The notes under the pieces are model-generated. The model worked only from the letters and a program-made list of their open reading frames with translations. It searched no databases and was not told the origin of the DNA. Shown one piece after another: positions 36,220-44,923 of a stretch of 64,000 bases of DNA. A program made the position numbers and the translations under genes. This DNA is from Dyadobacter sp. CECT 9275. Lineage in GTDB: Bacteria; Bacteroidota; Bacteroidia; Cytophagales; Spirosomataceae. Every line of letters begins with the position of its first letter. Position 1 is the first letter of the stretch. Where the stretch lies: positions 2,294,001 to 2,358,000 of the forward strand of contig NZ_CAJRAF010000002.1 in NCBI RefSeq assembly GCF_907164905.1, read 5' to 3'.

Positions 36220-36969
36220 TCAATTCCCCTTCTTCCGGCTGTTTTTCTCATCATCCTGCACAGGCAAAAAATCCTGTCGGGTAATGTTCTCACGAGGCGT
36301 ATTACCTAGATCTTTACGATAGTCTTTCTGCTTCAGGTCTCCGTTTTTCACCGACTTTATGAAATTGGCCCAGGCAAACGGATTAAGGAACGGAAAGGTA
36401 GTAGCAAAACTTTTGTTTGCAGCAGATTCCCTCCCAAACATCTGCTGATCCATGGTATAGCGGTAATTAGTTTGGGCGTTATTGGGCACCTGCGCGGCCA
36501 TCCTGTTAATGTAATCAATATCCGTACTTTTAGCCAGGGCATCCCTATCAGCCTGGTCGGGCAGTTTCAGCGCCAAAAAAGCCTTTTTAAATTCTTCCTC
36601 AGTAGCATACGGATAAATTTTTACTTCCGCCAACATCTTCACATCCTCCTGCATCGCCACAATGGCTGAGTAAGAATCGGAATTATAGTTACGGGGAATT
36701 TTATGGTACTGGTTTTTAAAACCTACATAACTGTAAACAATACTGTCACCAGGGAAAACAGGTATGGTAAAGGCTCCACCCCCATCGGCTAAGGTTCCTT
36801 TTCCTGCCCTGGGTATGAATATATAAGCACCCGGCAAGCGTTCACTGGATTTACCGGCAACAACAATACCGCTAAAAATAATAGCCTTCTGTTCGCCCTG
36901 TGCATACAGGTTACCGGCCCCTGAAATTCCGGCTATCATTAATAATAGTACGAATACGCTCCTTTTCAT
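36220..36969 (-). CDS. Exported protein with carboxypeptidase-regulatory-like domain
   Basis: Exported protein of 249 residues. ATG 36969 gives the signal peptide MKRSVFVLLLMIAGISGAG, then NLYAQ. Residues about 30-110 form a carboxypeptidase D regulatory-like (CarboxypepD_reg-like) beta-sandwich: FSGIVVAGKSSERLPGAYI, then GTLADGGGAFTIPVFPGDS and VYSYVGFKNQYHKIP. The second half is helical and charged, without a known domain. In Bacteroidota such proteins often sit under a peptidoglycan or surface layer; the role here is unknown. The plus-strand lpxH-like gene ends 3 bp from its stop. Confidence 0.8.
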   Translation of the reverse strand: MKRSVFVLLLMIAGISGAGNLYAQGEQKAIIFSGIVVAGKSSERLPGAYIFIPRAGKGTLADGGGAFTIPVFPGDSIVYSYVGFKNQYHKIPRNYNSDSYSAIVAMQEDVKMLAEVKIYPYATEEEFKKAFLALKLPDQADRDALAKSTDIDYINRMAAQVPNNAQTNYRYTMDQQMFGRESAANKSFATTFPFLNPFAWANFIKSVKNGDLKQKDYRKDLGNTPRENITRQDFLPVQDDEKNSRKKGN

Positions 36970-37167
36970 TCTTTTCTTTTTTAGCTCCTGTCCAATCCGG
37001 AACACCGGAACTGAATAAGGGATTAGAAATAAATATTATAATATTCTAAAGACCAATCCTAACAAATATTGTTAAAAGTCAGGTTTTAAATTTTCTAAAA
37101 AACTGTTCCCCGCCCTGAAAAGCACAGCCACATCAAAACCCTGCTCGTTCCAGACTATTTCCCGTTT

Positions 37168-38001
37168 TTATGAAAACAATTTAATAAAGGTAACAATAAA
37201 CGGAGCTGAAAGCAGCAATCCGTCAAAGCGATCCAGGAAACCTCCATGCCCCGGAATACTGGATCCTGAGTCCTTAATGGCAATACTTCTCTTAAATAAT
37301 GATTCCACCAAATCCCCGTAAGTTCCCACCACTACAATTATTGCACCGATGCAGTACCACTTCCAGGGTTCGAAGGTACGGAAATAAAATCCCAGAGCAA
37401 AAGCAATAACCGCCGCAAAACCAGCACTTCCCATAGCACCTTCCCAGGATTTTTTGGGCGATATCCGCTCGAACAATTTACGTCTGCCAAATTTTGTACC
37501 GGCAAAATACCCTCCTATATCCGAAGCCCAAAGCAGCAATAAACTACCCAGGACAATCTCATAATTGTAGGTACCTCCGCGCATCGCCATCACGATGATC
37601 AGCGAGAACGGCAGGGCTACGTAAATAATCCCCAGAAATGTAAATCCGATGTTTGTAAAAGGTTTCAGATCATTCTTTTTATAAAGCTTGATAAAAAATA
37701 TCATGGACAGCAGCGGGCTGATCAGGAAGTAGTTCTCGAAAGAAACAATATCCTGTTCTATCAGATACGCAAGTAACATCATAACTGTGCCACAGAAGGT
37801 ACCATAATAAGTAAGCGGCTGATTTCCATCAAGCCCCAGGAGTTTGTAAAACTCAAGCTGGGTAAGGGAGCTGATCGCACAGAACAGCAAAAGACAACTC
37901 CAGTCACTATAAACAATGCACCCTATAATTACAAATACACCCGCAAGCCCTGTAATAGTCCTCTGCTGAAGGTTATTCAGGTTGTTCAAACGTTGCTTCA
38001 T
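37168..38001 (-). CDS. cdsA: Phosphatidate cytidylyltransferase
   Basis: Makes CDP-diacylglycerol from phosphatidic acid and CTP, the branch point of phospholipid synthesis. The 277-residue protein has about eight hydrophobic segments and the CDP-diacylglycerol synthase signature near the C-terminus: SPKKSWEGAMGSAGFAAV, then GTYGDLVESLFKRS and IAIKDSGSSIPGHGGFLDR with the invariant Asp/Arg pair in FDRFDG-like LDRFDG. It overlaps the upstream DUF2007 gene by 29 bp, so the two are translated from one message. Confidence 0.94.
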   Translation of the reverse strand: MKQRLNNLNNLQQRTITGLAGVFVIIGCIVYSDWSCLLLFCAISSLTQLEFYKLLGLDGNQPLTYYGTFCGTVMMLLAYLIEQDIVSFENYFLISPLLSMIFFIKLYKKNDLKPFTNIGFTFLGIIYVALPFSLIIVMAMRGGTYNYEIVLGSLLLLWASDIGGYFAGTKFGRRKLFERISPKKSWEGAMGSAGFAAVIAFALGFYFRTFEPWKWYCIGAIIVVVGTYGDLVESLFKRSIAIKDSGSSIPGHGGFLDRFDGLLLSAPFIVTFIKLFS

Positions 38002-38212
38002 CAGATATTATAGTTTGTGCCTTCAACAAGTCATGAGCTGGAACCCGTACTTCATATTTTCCAGAAAAGGGATAAAGGATACTGTCCTTTATATTTAGAA
38101 TAACAGCCGGAATGCCGTGCTCCTCAAGTTTCTCTCTTGCAATTTCAGCCCGGATCATCTCCGTACTTTGGAACGCCTTAATCCAGTTATCTCCCATAGA
38201 ATCGTTATTCAT
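37973..38212 (-). CDS. DUF2007 small signal-transducing-like protein
   Basis: Short cytosolic protein of 79 residues of the DUF2007 family (putative prokaryotic signal transducing protein). The family core is visible: IKAFQSTEMIRAEIAREKLE, then HGIPAVILNIKDS and YEVRVPAHDLLKAQTII, a ferredoxin-like alpha/beta pattern. No function is proven. It overlaps cdsA by 29 bp on the same strand. The neighbouring CPBP gene ends 17 bp upstream and lies on the same strand, so all three may form one operon. Confidence 0.85.
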   Translation of the reverse strand: MNNDSMGDNWIKAFQSTEMIRAEIAREKLEEHGIPAVILNIKDSILYPFSGKYEVRVPAHDLLKAQTIISDEATFEQPE

Positions 38213-38229
38213 TTAATTTTATAATTGTG

Positions 38230-39180
38230 TCAGTTCAGAATTTGTTCTTTTTCCGAAGCCCGTTTGATTTTCAGCAAAATAAGCCCGGTAAAAAACAGAG
38301 AAAGCAAAACGCTCAGGAGCGGCATGGTTTTAGTCTCTTCAATATTGATATCCAGCACCTTCATATTGTACAGGTACATCATGATAAGCACAAAGCCGTT
38401 GTTCACAAAATGAGCCAGAACTGCTATCCAAAAATTACCTGTCCAATAATAGAGATACCCAAAAAGTGCGCCAAGCATCATTCTGGGGAAAAATCCGTAA
38501 AACTGAAAATGAATGGTACTGAAAATCGCAGCCGATATCCAGATCGCCGCATGGATATTCATCTGCGCCGATAGTTTGCGCTGAATAACCCCTCTGAACA
38601 GCGCCTCTTCGCCCAGGGAGGGAAGCAAAACTACCACAACAAGAGCGATGAGCAACTGACCTATGCTCTGATAGGAAGTTAAAAATTTCGTCATAACGGC
38701 CAGTTGGTCTTCCTTTGCGCGCATCCAGTTTTCCACCTCAGACAAAAAACCGGGTAATTTCATAGCCGAATTCCATTCAATGATCTGACCGTTGAGGGGA
38801 ATAAATAATAAAACCACCGCGAAGGTCATGAACCATACGTAAGGTTTCGGGAAAGGCCGGAAGTTAAAAGCTGCCAAAGGGCGCCGTTCGATCAGATACC
38901 AAAACAGCAGGGAAGGGAGCAGATAGGAGAAAAGATGGACAACTCCCTGAAAAATCATCATCACATACCAGCCGTCGGGTATGCTTCCGGGGTCGTTCAT
39001 CAGCTGATTAATGATATTTGCCGTACCTCCTACCCCTGACGAAGTAAGGCTGGTGAGCGCAAATACTGCCAGCAGATTTCCTACTGCCATACCAATCAAC
39101 GTAAAACCAACGAGAATTAACAAGCTTCCCCCAGTTCCTGCTACGCGGGGCTCCACCAAATTCGGATTATTTTTTAGCAT
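38230..39180 (-). CDS. CPBP-family intramembrane metalloprotease
   Basis: Membrane protein of 316 residues with about eight hydrophobic segments and the CPBP (Abi/CAAX-like) catalytic motifs: SLGEEALFRGVIQRKL with the Glu-Glu pair and Arg, then AIFSTIHFQFYGF with the motif His, then LAHFVNNGFVLI with the His and Asn of the last motif. Members either process prenylated or bacteriocin-related substrates or have no known target. The frame is open to 39510, but that stretch is antisense to dusB; ATG 39180 (MLKNNPNLVEPRV) is the true start. Confidence 0.88.
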   Translation of the reverse strand: MLKNNPNLVEPRVAGTGGSLLILVGFTLIGMAVGNLLAVFALTSLTSSGVGGTANIINQLMNDPGSIPDGWYVMMIFQGVVHLFSYLLPSLLFWYLIERRPLAAFNFRPFPKPYVWFMTFAVVLLFIPLNGQIIEWNSAMKLPGFLSEVENWMRAKEDQLAVMTKFLTSYQSIGQLLIALVVVVLLPSLGEEALFRGVIQRKLSAQMNIHAAIWISAAIFSTIHFQFYGFFPRMMLGALFGYLYYWTGNFWIAVLAHFVNNGFVLIMMYLYNMKVLDINIEETKTMPLLSVLLSLFFTGLILLKIKRASEKEQILN

Positions 39181-39298
39181 AATTGGTGTAAATTTACAGC
39201 TTATTCTTAATTGTAACAACAAAGATGCCAGGACAACCATGGAGGATTGAGCCGGAAATACTTTATCCGGAAACTTCCAGGGTACAACAATACAGAAA

Positions 39299-40288
39299 AT
39301 GGTCAGAATCGGAAATATAGATTTGGGTGCATTCCCGTTGCTTCTTGCTCCCATGGAAGACGTAAGCGACCCACCCTTTCGCGCGGTATGCAAGGAGAAT
39401 GGTGCCGACCTGATGTATACGGAGTTCATTTCTTCGGAGGGGCTCATCAGGGATGCAGCTAAAAGCAGGCAGAAACTGGATATTTTTGAATATGAGCGAC
39501 CTATCGGCATTCAGTTATTCGGTAGTGATGTACAGACCATGGGTGCCTGCTCTGCCATAGCCACGCAGGCAAATCCCGACCTGATCGACATCAACTATGG
39601 CTGCCCGGTTAAAAACGTGGCCTGCAAGGGAGCCGGAGCAGCATTGCTTCAGGATATTCCCAAAATGGTAAAAATGACAGAGGCCGTAGTGAAATCAACG
39701 CATCTGCCGGTAACAGTAAAAACCCGACTGGGATGGGATGATACCACCAAAAATATTCTGGAGGTGGCAGAGCAGCTTCAGGATATTGGTATCCAGGCGC
39801 TGACAGTACACGGACGAACAAGGGTACAAATGTACAAAGGTGCGGCAGACTGGACGCTCATAGCCCGCTTAAAGGAAAATCCACGTCTGCACATCCCCAT
39901 TTTTGGCAACGGTGATATTGATTCTCCGGAAAAGGCATTGGAATACAAAAACAGGTATGGCGTGGATGGCATTATGATCGGGCGTGCAACCATTGGTAAT
40001 CCATGGATCTTTAATGACATTAAACACTATTTCAGGACGGGTGAAAGAATGGCTCCGCCCACAATATCCGAGCGTGTTGATACCTGCCGCCGCCACCTTG
40101 AGTTTTCGATTAAATGGAAAGGACCGGTGCTGGGTATTTTTGAAATGAGAAGGCATTATACCAATTATTTCAGGGGGCTCGAACATTTTAAACCCTACCG
40201 CATGCGGCTGGTAGAAGCCATGCGCTTTGAAGAACTGAACGAAATTCTGGAAGAAATCACCCATCATTTCAGTGAAGCGGTATGTTAA
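39299..40288 (+). CDS. dusB: tRNA-dihydrouridine synthase DusB
   Basis: FMN enzyme that reduces uridine to dihydrouridine in tRNA. The 329-residue protein has the TIM-barrel signatures LLAPMEDVSDPPFRAVC, DINYGCPVKNVACKGAGAA with the catalytic Cys, VTVKTRLGWDD, LTVHGRTRVQMY, and GNGDIDSPEKAL then GIMIGRATIGNPWIF. It starts at ATG 39299 after a short leader. Its stop overlaps the start of the biotin-carrier gene by 7 bp, so the two are co-translated. Confidence 0.93.
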   Translation: MVRIGNIDLGAFPLLLAPMEDVSDPPFRAVCKENGADLMYTEFISSEGLIRDAAKSRQKLDIFEYERPIGIQLFGSDVQTMGACSAIATQANPDLIDINYGCPVKNVACKGAGAALLQDIPKMVKMTEAVVKSTHLPVTVKTRLGWDDTTKNILEVAEQLQDIGIQALTVHGRTRVQMYKGAADWTLIARLKENPRLHIPIFGNGDIDSPEKALEYKNRYGVDGIMIGRATIGNPWIFNDIKHYFRTGERMAPPTISERVDTCRRHLEFSIKWKGPVLGIFEMRRHYTNYFRGLEHFKPYRMRLVEAMRFEELNEILEEITHHFSEAVC

Positions 40289-40797
40289 AAGTGCAGGTTA
40301 CAGGTCCCGGCTCCGAACAAAGTACTGTCTTCGAAATAACGAGCGACAATGGTTTATCCAAAATAGATAACCTTTTGTTCACGGGTGATATCGTTTCCGT
40401 TTCTGATAACCATTTTCATGTGATCTGGAACCATCAGTCCTATAATGTGGAAATTACGGAAAGAGATGAAAAGACAAAAACATGCAGGCTCATAATCAAC
40501 GGCAAGGAGGTTTTGGCAACTGCAAAAGACCAGTTCGACCTGTTGCTGGAAGGAATGGGTATCCAGGCCAATGACGGGCAGAAAATCAATAACATTAAAG
40601 CGCCCATGCCCGGACTGATCCAGTCGGTTATGGTGCGTGAAGGGGATGAAGTACAAAAAGGCGACACGCTGCTGGTACTGGTGGCTATGAAAATGGAGAA
40701 TGTTATCAAATCGTCCGGGAGCGGACAGGTAAAAAACATCAGGGTTGCGGCGGGAGAAATTGTTGAAAAAAACCAGGTATTGCTGGAGTTTCTTTAA
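40282..40797 (+). CDS. Biotin carboxyl carrier-type protein
   Basis: Biotin carrier of an acyl-CoA carboxylase or similar enzyme, 171 residues. The C-terminal biotinyl domain is clear: KAPMPGLIQSVMVREGDEV, then the biotin attachment site AMKMEN with the acceptor Lys, then IRVAAGEIVEKNQVLLEF. The N-terminal half (about 1-95) resembles the linker region of propionyl-CoA or pyruvate carboxylase carriers. No biotin carboxylase gene is next to it. The carboxyltransferase subunit at 15657 could be a partner, but that is only a guess. It overlaps dusB by 7 bp. Confidence 0.87.
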   Translation: MLKVQVTGPGSEQSTVFEITSDNGLSKIDNLLFTGDIVSVSDNHFHVIWNHQSYNVEITERDEKTKTCRLIINGKEVLATAKDQFDLLLEGMGIQANDGQKINNIKAPMPGLIQSVMVREGDEVQKGDTLLVLVAMKMENVIKSSGSGQVKNIRVAAGEIVEKNQVLLEFL

Positions 40798-40861
40798 ATA
40801 ACTTGTTAATCTGGCAATCCACCCCTTATTTTTACGGATCAAATCACCTACATCACAAATC

Positions 40862-41581
40862 ATGCCCCAACCAAGGTATAAACGTATACTTCTCAAACTC
40901 AGCGGAGAAGCGCTCAATGGCGGAGATAAAACACAGGTTATCGATTTTAATATCCTGGATAAGTATTCCGTCGAAATTAAAAAAGTAGTGGAAGAAGGTG
41001 TACAGGTAGCCATTGTGATCGGCGGTGGCAATATCTTCCGTGGAGCTTCAGTGGAAAAATCGGGAATCGACCGCGTCCAGGGCGACCACATGGGGATGCT
41101 GGCTACTGTTATCAACGGAATGGCTATACAGAGCTCCCTGGAAAAGCATGGCCTTAGAACCAGGCTGATGTCCGCCATTAAAATGGAGCAGGTATGTGAG
41201 CCGCTGATTCGCCGACGCGCCGTACGCCATCTGGAAAAAGGTCGTGTGGTAATCTTTGGTGCAGGTACGGGGAATCCGTATTTCACAACCGACACCACGG
41301 CCGGCCTCAGGGCTATCGAATCCGAATCAGATGTGGTACTGAAAGGTACCCGTGTAGACGGCGTTTACACAGCAGATCCGGAAAAAGATCCTACCGCCAC
41401 CAAATATACCCAACTTACTTTTGACGAGGCTTTATCCAGGAACCTTAAAATCATGGATCTTACGGCTTTCACACTTTGTAAGGAAAACAATTTACCCATC
41501 ATCGTTTTTGACATGAACAAAACCGGCAACCTGCATGACCTTGTCATGGGTGGTGAAGTAGGAACGCTGATATCGAACTAA
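40862..41581 (+). CDS. pyrH: Uridylate kinase (UMP kinase)
   Basis: Phosphorylates UMP to UDP in pyrimidine nucleotide synthesis; allosteric hexamer. The 239-residue protein has the amino acid kinase fold: [14 protein letters not shown], then [26 protein letters not shown], the [20 protein letters not shown] block and the uridine-binding [16 protein letters not shown]. The end [15 protein letters not shown] is typical. It is followed after 24 bp by frr, the usual pyrH-frr order. Confidence 0.97.
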   Translation: MPQPRYKRILLKLSGEALNGGDKTQVIDFNILDKYSVEIKKVVEEGVQVAIVIGGGNIFRGASVEKSGIDRVQGDHMGMLATVINGMAIQSSLEKHGLRTRLMSAIKMEQVCEPLIRRRAVRHLEKGRVVIFGAGTGNPYFTTDTTAGLRAIESESDVVLKGTRVDGVYTADPEKDPTATKYTQLTFDEALSRNLKIMDLTAFTLCKENNLPIIVFDMNKTGNLHDLVMGGEVGTLISN

Positions 41582-41605
41582 CAGAAATATAATATTACAA
41601 AACCA

Positions 41606-42166
41606 ATGGAAGAAATAGAATTATATCTGGAAGATGCCCGGGATACCATGGAGGGCGCGATCAAACACCTTATTATTGAATTGGGGAAAATACGTGCTGG
41701 TAAGGCAACACCCCAAATGCTTGAAGGTCTCCAGATTGAATATTACGGCTCTATGACCCCCATTCAAAATGTGGCAACCATTAATACGCCGGATGCCCGT
41801 ACGATTGCGATCAGGCCGTTTGAAAAGAAAATCATCAATGATATTGAAAAGGCGATCCGTAACGGGAACCTTGGTTTTGCTCCTTCCAATGACGGGGAAA
41901 TGATCAGGATATCAGTTCCGCCGCTTAACGAAGAACGCCGCAAGGAACTTGCCAAGCGCGCAAAAAATGAGATCGAAACGGCCAAAATAAATGTCCGCAA
42001 CATCCGTCAGGATGCCAACAATTCACTGCGTAAATTAACGAAAGAAGGTGTGGCGGAGGATCTGGTTAAAATCAGTGAAGATCGGGTTCAGAAACTGACC
42101 GACAGCTTTGTTGCAAAAATTGAACAGATATACTCTGCCAAAGAGAAGGAGATTATGGAGGTGTAG
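41606..42166 (+). CDS. frr: Ribosome recycling factor
   Basis: Splits post-termination ribosomes together with EF-G. The 186-residue protein has the three-helix bundle and the small domain in the normal order: LIIELGKIRAGKATPQMLEG, then YYGSMTPIQNVATINTPDA, IRISVPPLNEERRKELAKRA and VRNIRQDANNSLRKL. Length is normal. It is the last gene of the pyrH-frr unit and is followed by a strong palindromic terminator. Confidence 0.97.
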   Translation: MEEIELYLEDARDTMEGAIKHLIIELGKIRAGKATPQMLEGLQIEYYGSMTPIQNVATINTPDARTIAIRPFEKKIINDIEKAIRNGNLGFAPSNDGEMIRISVPPLNEERRKELAKRAKNEIETAKINVRNIRQDANNSLRKLTKEGVAEDLVKISEDRVQKLTDSFVAKIEQIYSAKEKEIMEV

Positions 42167-42211
42167 TACCAGACTGCGGTCTTAGAGTCTAAAGTATGCA
42201 GTTAACAGTAC

Positions 42212-42253
42212 AAAACATAAAAACCCGTCTCAATAGACGGGTTTTTATGTTTT
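42212..42253. terminator. Bidirectional terminator between frr and the UDP-xylose synthase gene
   Basis: A 19-bp perfect inverted repeat around the loop CAAT: AAAACATAAAAACCCGTCT against its complement, with A-rich and T-rich outer parts. It can stop both frr on the plus strand and the 42272-43264 gene on the minus strand. Confidence 0.92.
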
Positions 42254-42271
42254 AATGCCATTCCAAAATAT

Positions 42272-43264
42272 TTATTTCCCCTGGCTGAACCCTTCGAAAC
42301 CTCTGTGATTGGATTCTTCATAAAGTCTCTCTTGAGGCAGACTACGGAAATAATCATAAGTAATACGCAAGCCTTCTTCCCGTTTCACTTTGGGTTCCCA
42401 GCCTAATATTTCCTTGGCTTTTGTAATGTCTGGCTGGCGCTGTTTTGGATCGTCCTGCGGAAGAGGTTTGTAAACCACCTTCTGGTCTGTCCCCGTCAGG
42501 CTGATAATTTCTTCGGCAAACTCCTTAATGGTAATTTCAGCTGGGTTTCCAATGTTTACCGGCAGCGAATAATCACTCATCAGCAAACGGTAAATACCTT
42601 CCACCAGATCATCCACATAACAGAATGCCCGCGTCTGCGAGCCGTCGCCAAATATCGTAATATCCTCCCCACGTAATGCCTGGCCAATAAAAGCCGGCAA
42701 CACACGTCCATCGTTCAGGCGCATTCTGGGGCCATAGGTATTGAAAATACGAACAATACGGGTTTCCAGATTATGATAACGGTGATAGGCCATCGTGATC
42801 GCTTCCTGGTAACGTTTTGCTTCGTCGTAACACCCTCTGGGGCCAATCGGATTAACATGCCCCCAGTAATCCTCCGTTTGCGGATGCACGAGCGGATCTC
42901 CATAAACCTCTGAGGTAGAAGCAATAATGAAACGAGCCTTTTTCACACGGGCAAGTCCCAAAAGATTATGGGTTCCCATAGCGCCCACTTTCAACGTCTG
43001 GATTGGAATTTTAAGGTAATCTATCGGGCTTGCAGGTGATGCAAAATGCATGATATAGTCAAGCTCACCTGGAACGTGCACAAATTTGGTAACATCATGG
43101 TGATAAAATTCAAAATTAGGATTGGGCATTAAATGCTCAATGTTCCGCATGTCCCCCGTAATCAGGTTATCCATACCGATCACATACATACCTTCCCTCA
43201 GAAAGCGCTCGCAAAGGTGCGAACCAAGGAAACCTGCCGCTCCTGTAATTAGTACACGTTTCAT
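42272..43264 (-). CDS. UDP-glucuronate decarboxylase (UDP-xylose synthase)
   Basis: Short-chain dehydrogenase-type enzyme that turns UDP-glucuronate into UDP-xylose. The 330-residue protein has the NAD site [14 protein letters not shown], then [15 protein letters not shown], the catalytic Thr/Ser-Tyr-Lys set in [10 protein letters not shown] and [11 protein letters not shown], and the [10 protein letters not shown] and [14 protein letters not shown] blocks. The overall form fits the UXS group. A gene for UDP-glucose dehydrogenase lies upstream on the same strand, which supplies its substrate. Confidence 0.92.
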   Translation of the reverse strand: MKRVLITGAAGFLGSHLCERFLREGMYVIGMDNLITGDMRNIEHLMPNPNFEFYHHDVTKFVHVPGELDYIMHFASPASPIDYLKIPIQTLKVGAMGTHNLLGLARVKKARFIIASTSEVYGDPLVHPQTEDYWGHVNPIGPRGCYDEAKRYQEAITMAYHRYHNLETRIVRIFNTYGPRMRLNDGRVLPAFIGQALRGEDITIFGDGSQTRAFCYVDDLVEGIYRLLMSDYSLPVNIGNPAEITIKEFAEEIISLTGTDQKVVYKPLPQDDPKQRQPDITKAKEILGWEPKVKREEGLRITYDYFRSLPQERLYEESNHRGFEGFSQGK

Positions 43265-43386
43265 GTAGTTATGATATTGTTAGAGTTTTATTATTTACTG
43301 GTTGAGTACTGCAATATATTCAATCAACTCTTATTTATGCTTTAAACACAGCGTATTTTAATACCCTGTGCAAAATAGAGCCTGCC

Positions 43387-44703
43387 TTAACCTTCCTTCA
43401 CAATATCACGCCCGATGCTGAAATAGGTATAGCCGAGTTCCTTCATCTGGTCGAGTTCGTACAGATTTCTTCCGTCAAAAATCACTTTGTTCTTTAAGAG
43501 CTTTGCCATTTTCTCAAATTCAGGGGTACGGAACTGCGGCCATTCTGTAAAAATCATCAGGGCGTCGGCATCATCCAGCGCTGCATAGGGGGTATGGCAA
43601 AACGTAACTTTATCTCCCAGTATCTTCTTCACATTATCCATGGCCTCCGGATCGTAAACTGTAATTTTCACACCTGCATCCAGGAGTACCTGAATATTTT
43701 CCAAAGCAGGTGCCTCACGGATGTCGTCCGTATAGGGTTTAAATGCCAGCCCCCAAACTGCTATGGTCTTTCCTTTTAAATCACCATTAAAAAAGTTGTT
43801 CACCATAGGTAAAAGCTTTTTCTTCTGATCGTCGTTTACCGCCATAACCGACTTCAGTATTCTGAAATCATAGTCATAATCAGCCGATGTTTTTGCAAGA
43901 GCCTGCACGTCCTTGGGAAAACAACTTCCGCCATAACCGATACCCGCAAAAAGAAAACGTTTGCCGATACGGCTGTCTGTTCCGATACCCCTGCGGATAT
44001 CATCCACATTTGCACCTACTTTCTCACAAAGGTTAGCAATTTCATTCATGAAGGTTATCTTCATGGCCAAAAACGAGTTAGCCGCATATTTGGTCATTTC
44101 TGCGGAACGCTCATCCATAAAAATAACGGGGTTGCCCTGACGTACCAACGGAGCGTATAACTTCTCCATTACTTTCCTGGCACTTTCAGAAGAAGTACCC
44201 ACCACGACACGGTCGGGCTTCATAAAGTCCTCAACAGCCACTCCTTCCCTCAAAAACTCAGGGTTAGAAACCACATCAAACTCTACCTTTGCATTTTTGG
44301 CAATAGCGGCCGTCACTTTTTCCGCAGTCCCCACCGGAACGGTACTTTTATCAATAATTACTGCATAATGATCCAGGATATGCCCCAGGTCATCGGCCAC
44401 CTTTAATATATATTTAAGGTCGGCGGAACCATCCTCCCCTGGAGGGGTAGGAAGAGCCAGGAAAATCACCTGTGCTTCTTTAATTCCTTCGGCCAGATCT
44501 GTCGTAAACTGTAACCTTCCTTCGGCAACATTCCTGTCAAACAGGACGTCCAGCCCCGGCTCGTAAATTGGAATATCCCCATTTTGAAGGCGTTCTACTT
44601 TCTTAACGTCAATATCGACGCAAACGACCTGATTACCGGTTTCAGCGAAACATGTACCCGTCACTAAACCAACATATCCGGTCCCTACAACTGCAATTTT
44701 CAT
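43387..44703 (-). CDS. UDP-glucose 6-dehydrogenase
   Basis: Oxidises UDP-glucose twice to UDP-glucuronate. The 438-residue protein has the N-terminal NAD site AVVGTGYVGLVTGTCFAE, then FLALPTPPGEDGSADL, VEFDVVSNPEFLREGVA, the catalytic Cys in GIGYGGSCFPKDVQAL (about residue 265) and the C-terminal domain with WGLAFKPYTDDIREAP. It lies 122 bp upstream of the UDP-glucuronate decarboxylase gene on the same strand, so the two probably supply UDP-xylose for surface glycans. Confidence 0.95.
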   Translation of the reverse strand: MKIAVVGTGYVGLVTGTCFAETGNQVVCVDIDVKKVERLQNGDIPIYEPGLDVLFDRNVAEGRLQFTTDLAEGIKEAQVIFLALPTPPGEDGSADLKYILKVADDLGHILDHYAVIIDKSTVPVGTAEKVTAAIAKNAKVEFDVVSNPEFLREGVAVEDFMKPDRVVVGTSSESARKVMEKLYAPLVRQGNPVIFMDERSAEMTKYAANSFLAMKITFMNEIANLCEKVGANVDDIRRGIGTDSRIGKRFLFAGIGYGGSCFPKDVQALAKTSADYDYDFRILKSVMAVNDDQKKKLLPMVNNFFNGDLKGKTIAVWGLAFKPYTDDIREAPALENIQVLLDAGVKITVYDPEAMDNVKKILGDKVTFCHTPYAALDDADALMIFTEWPQFRTPEFEKMAKLLKNKVIFDGRNLYELDQMKELGYTYFSIGRDIVKEG

Positions 44704-44795
44704 AATAGTGTAAAATAATTAATAGCTACGTTGATAAAAGGCTTGAAGAAGCACGGATTTTGCACTATTGGAATATCCGCAAAACAACACTTTCG

Positions 44796-44803
44796 CAAAA
44801 GTA
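44796..44803 (-). promoter_or_regulatory. Candidate -7 element for the UDP-glucose dehydrogenase gene
   Basis: Minus-strand TACTTTTG fits TAnnTTTG about 93 bp ahead of ATG 44703. No clear TTG at the -33 distance; weak candidate. Confidence 0.3.
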
Positions 44804-44923
44804 ATTTTTTTCACCGAATCAGTCTTGGTCTATTTCAATTTTGTTCGTCAACGGCTCTGGAAATATGTCTTTTTCTTTTTATTATTGAATAAAACAACTG
44901 ATTTACAGAAACTAAAACCAGCT

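Noticed and set aside
39181..39510. N-terminal extension of the CPBP protease frame
   Set aside because: The extra codons are antisense to dusB and lack any hydrophobic or family pattern; ATG 39180 gives a normal start.
40354..41298. Long minus-strand open frame (about 314 codons)
   Set aside because: It lies antisense to the biotin carrier and pyrH genes, which carry clear family motifs; the translation has no domain-like features.
44768..44923. N-terminal extension of the acyl-CoA dehydrogenase
   Set aside because: The extension is hydrophobic and not part of the family; ATG 44924 gives the normal N-terminus.
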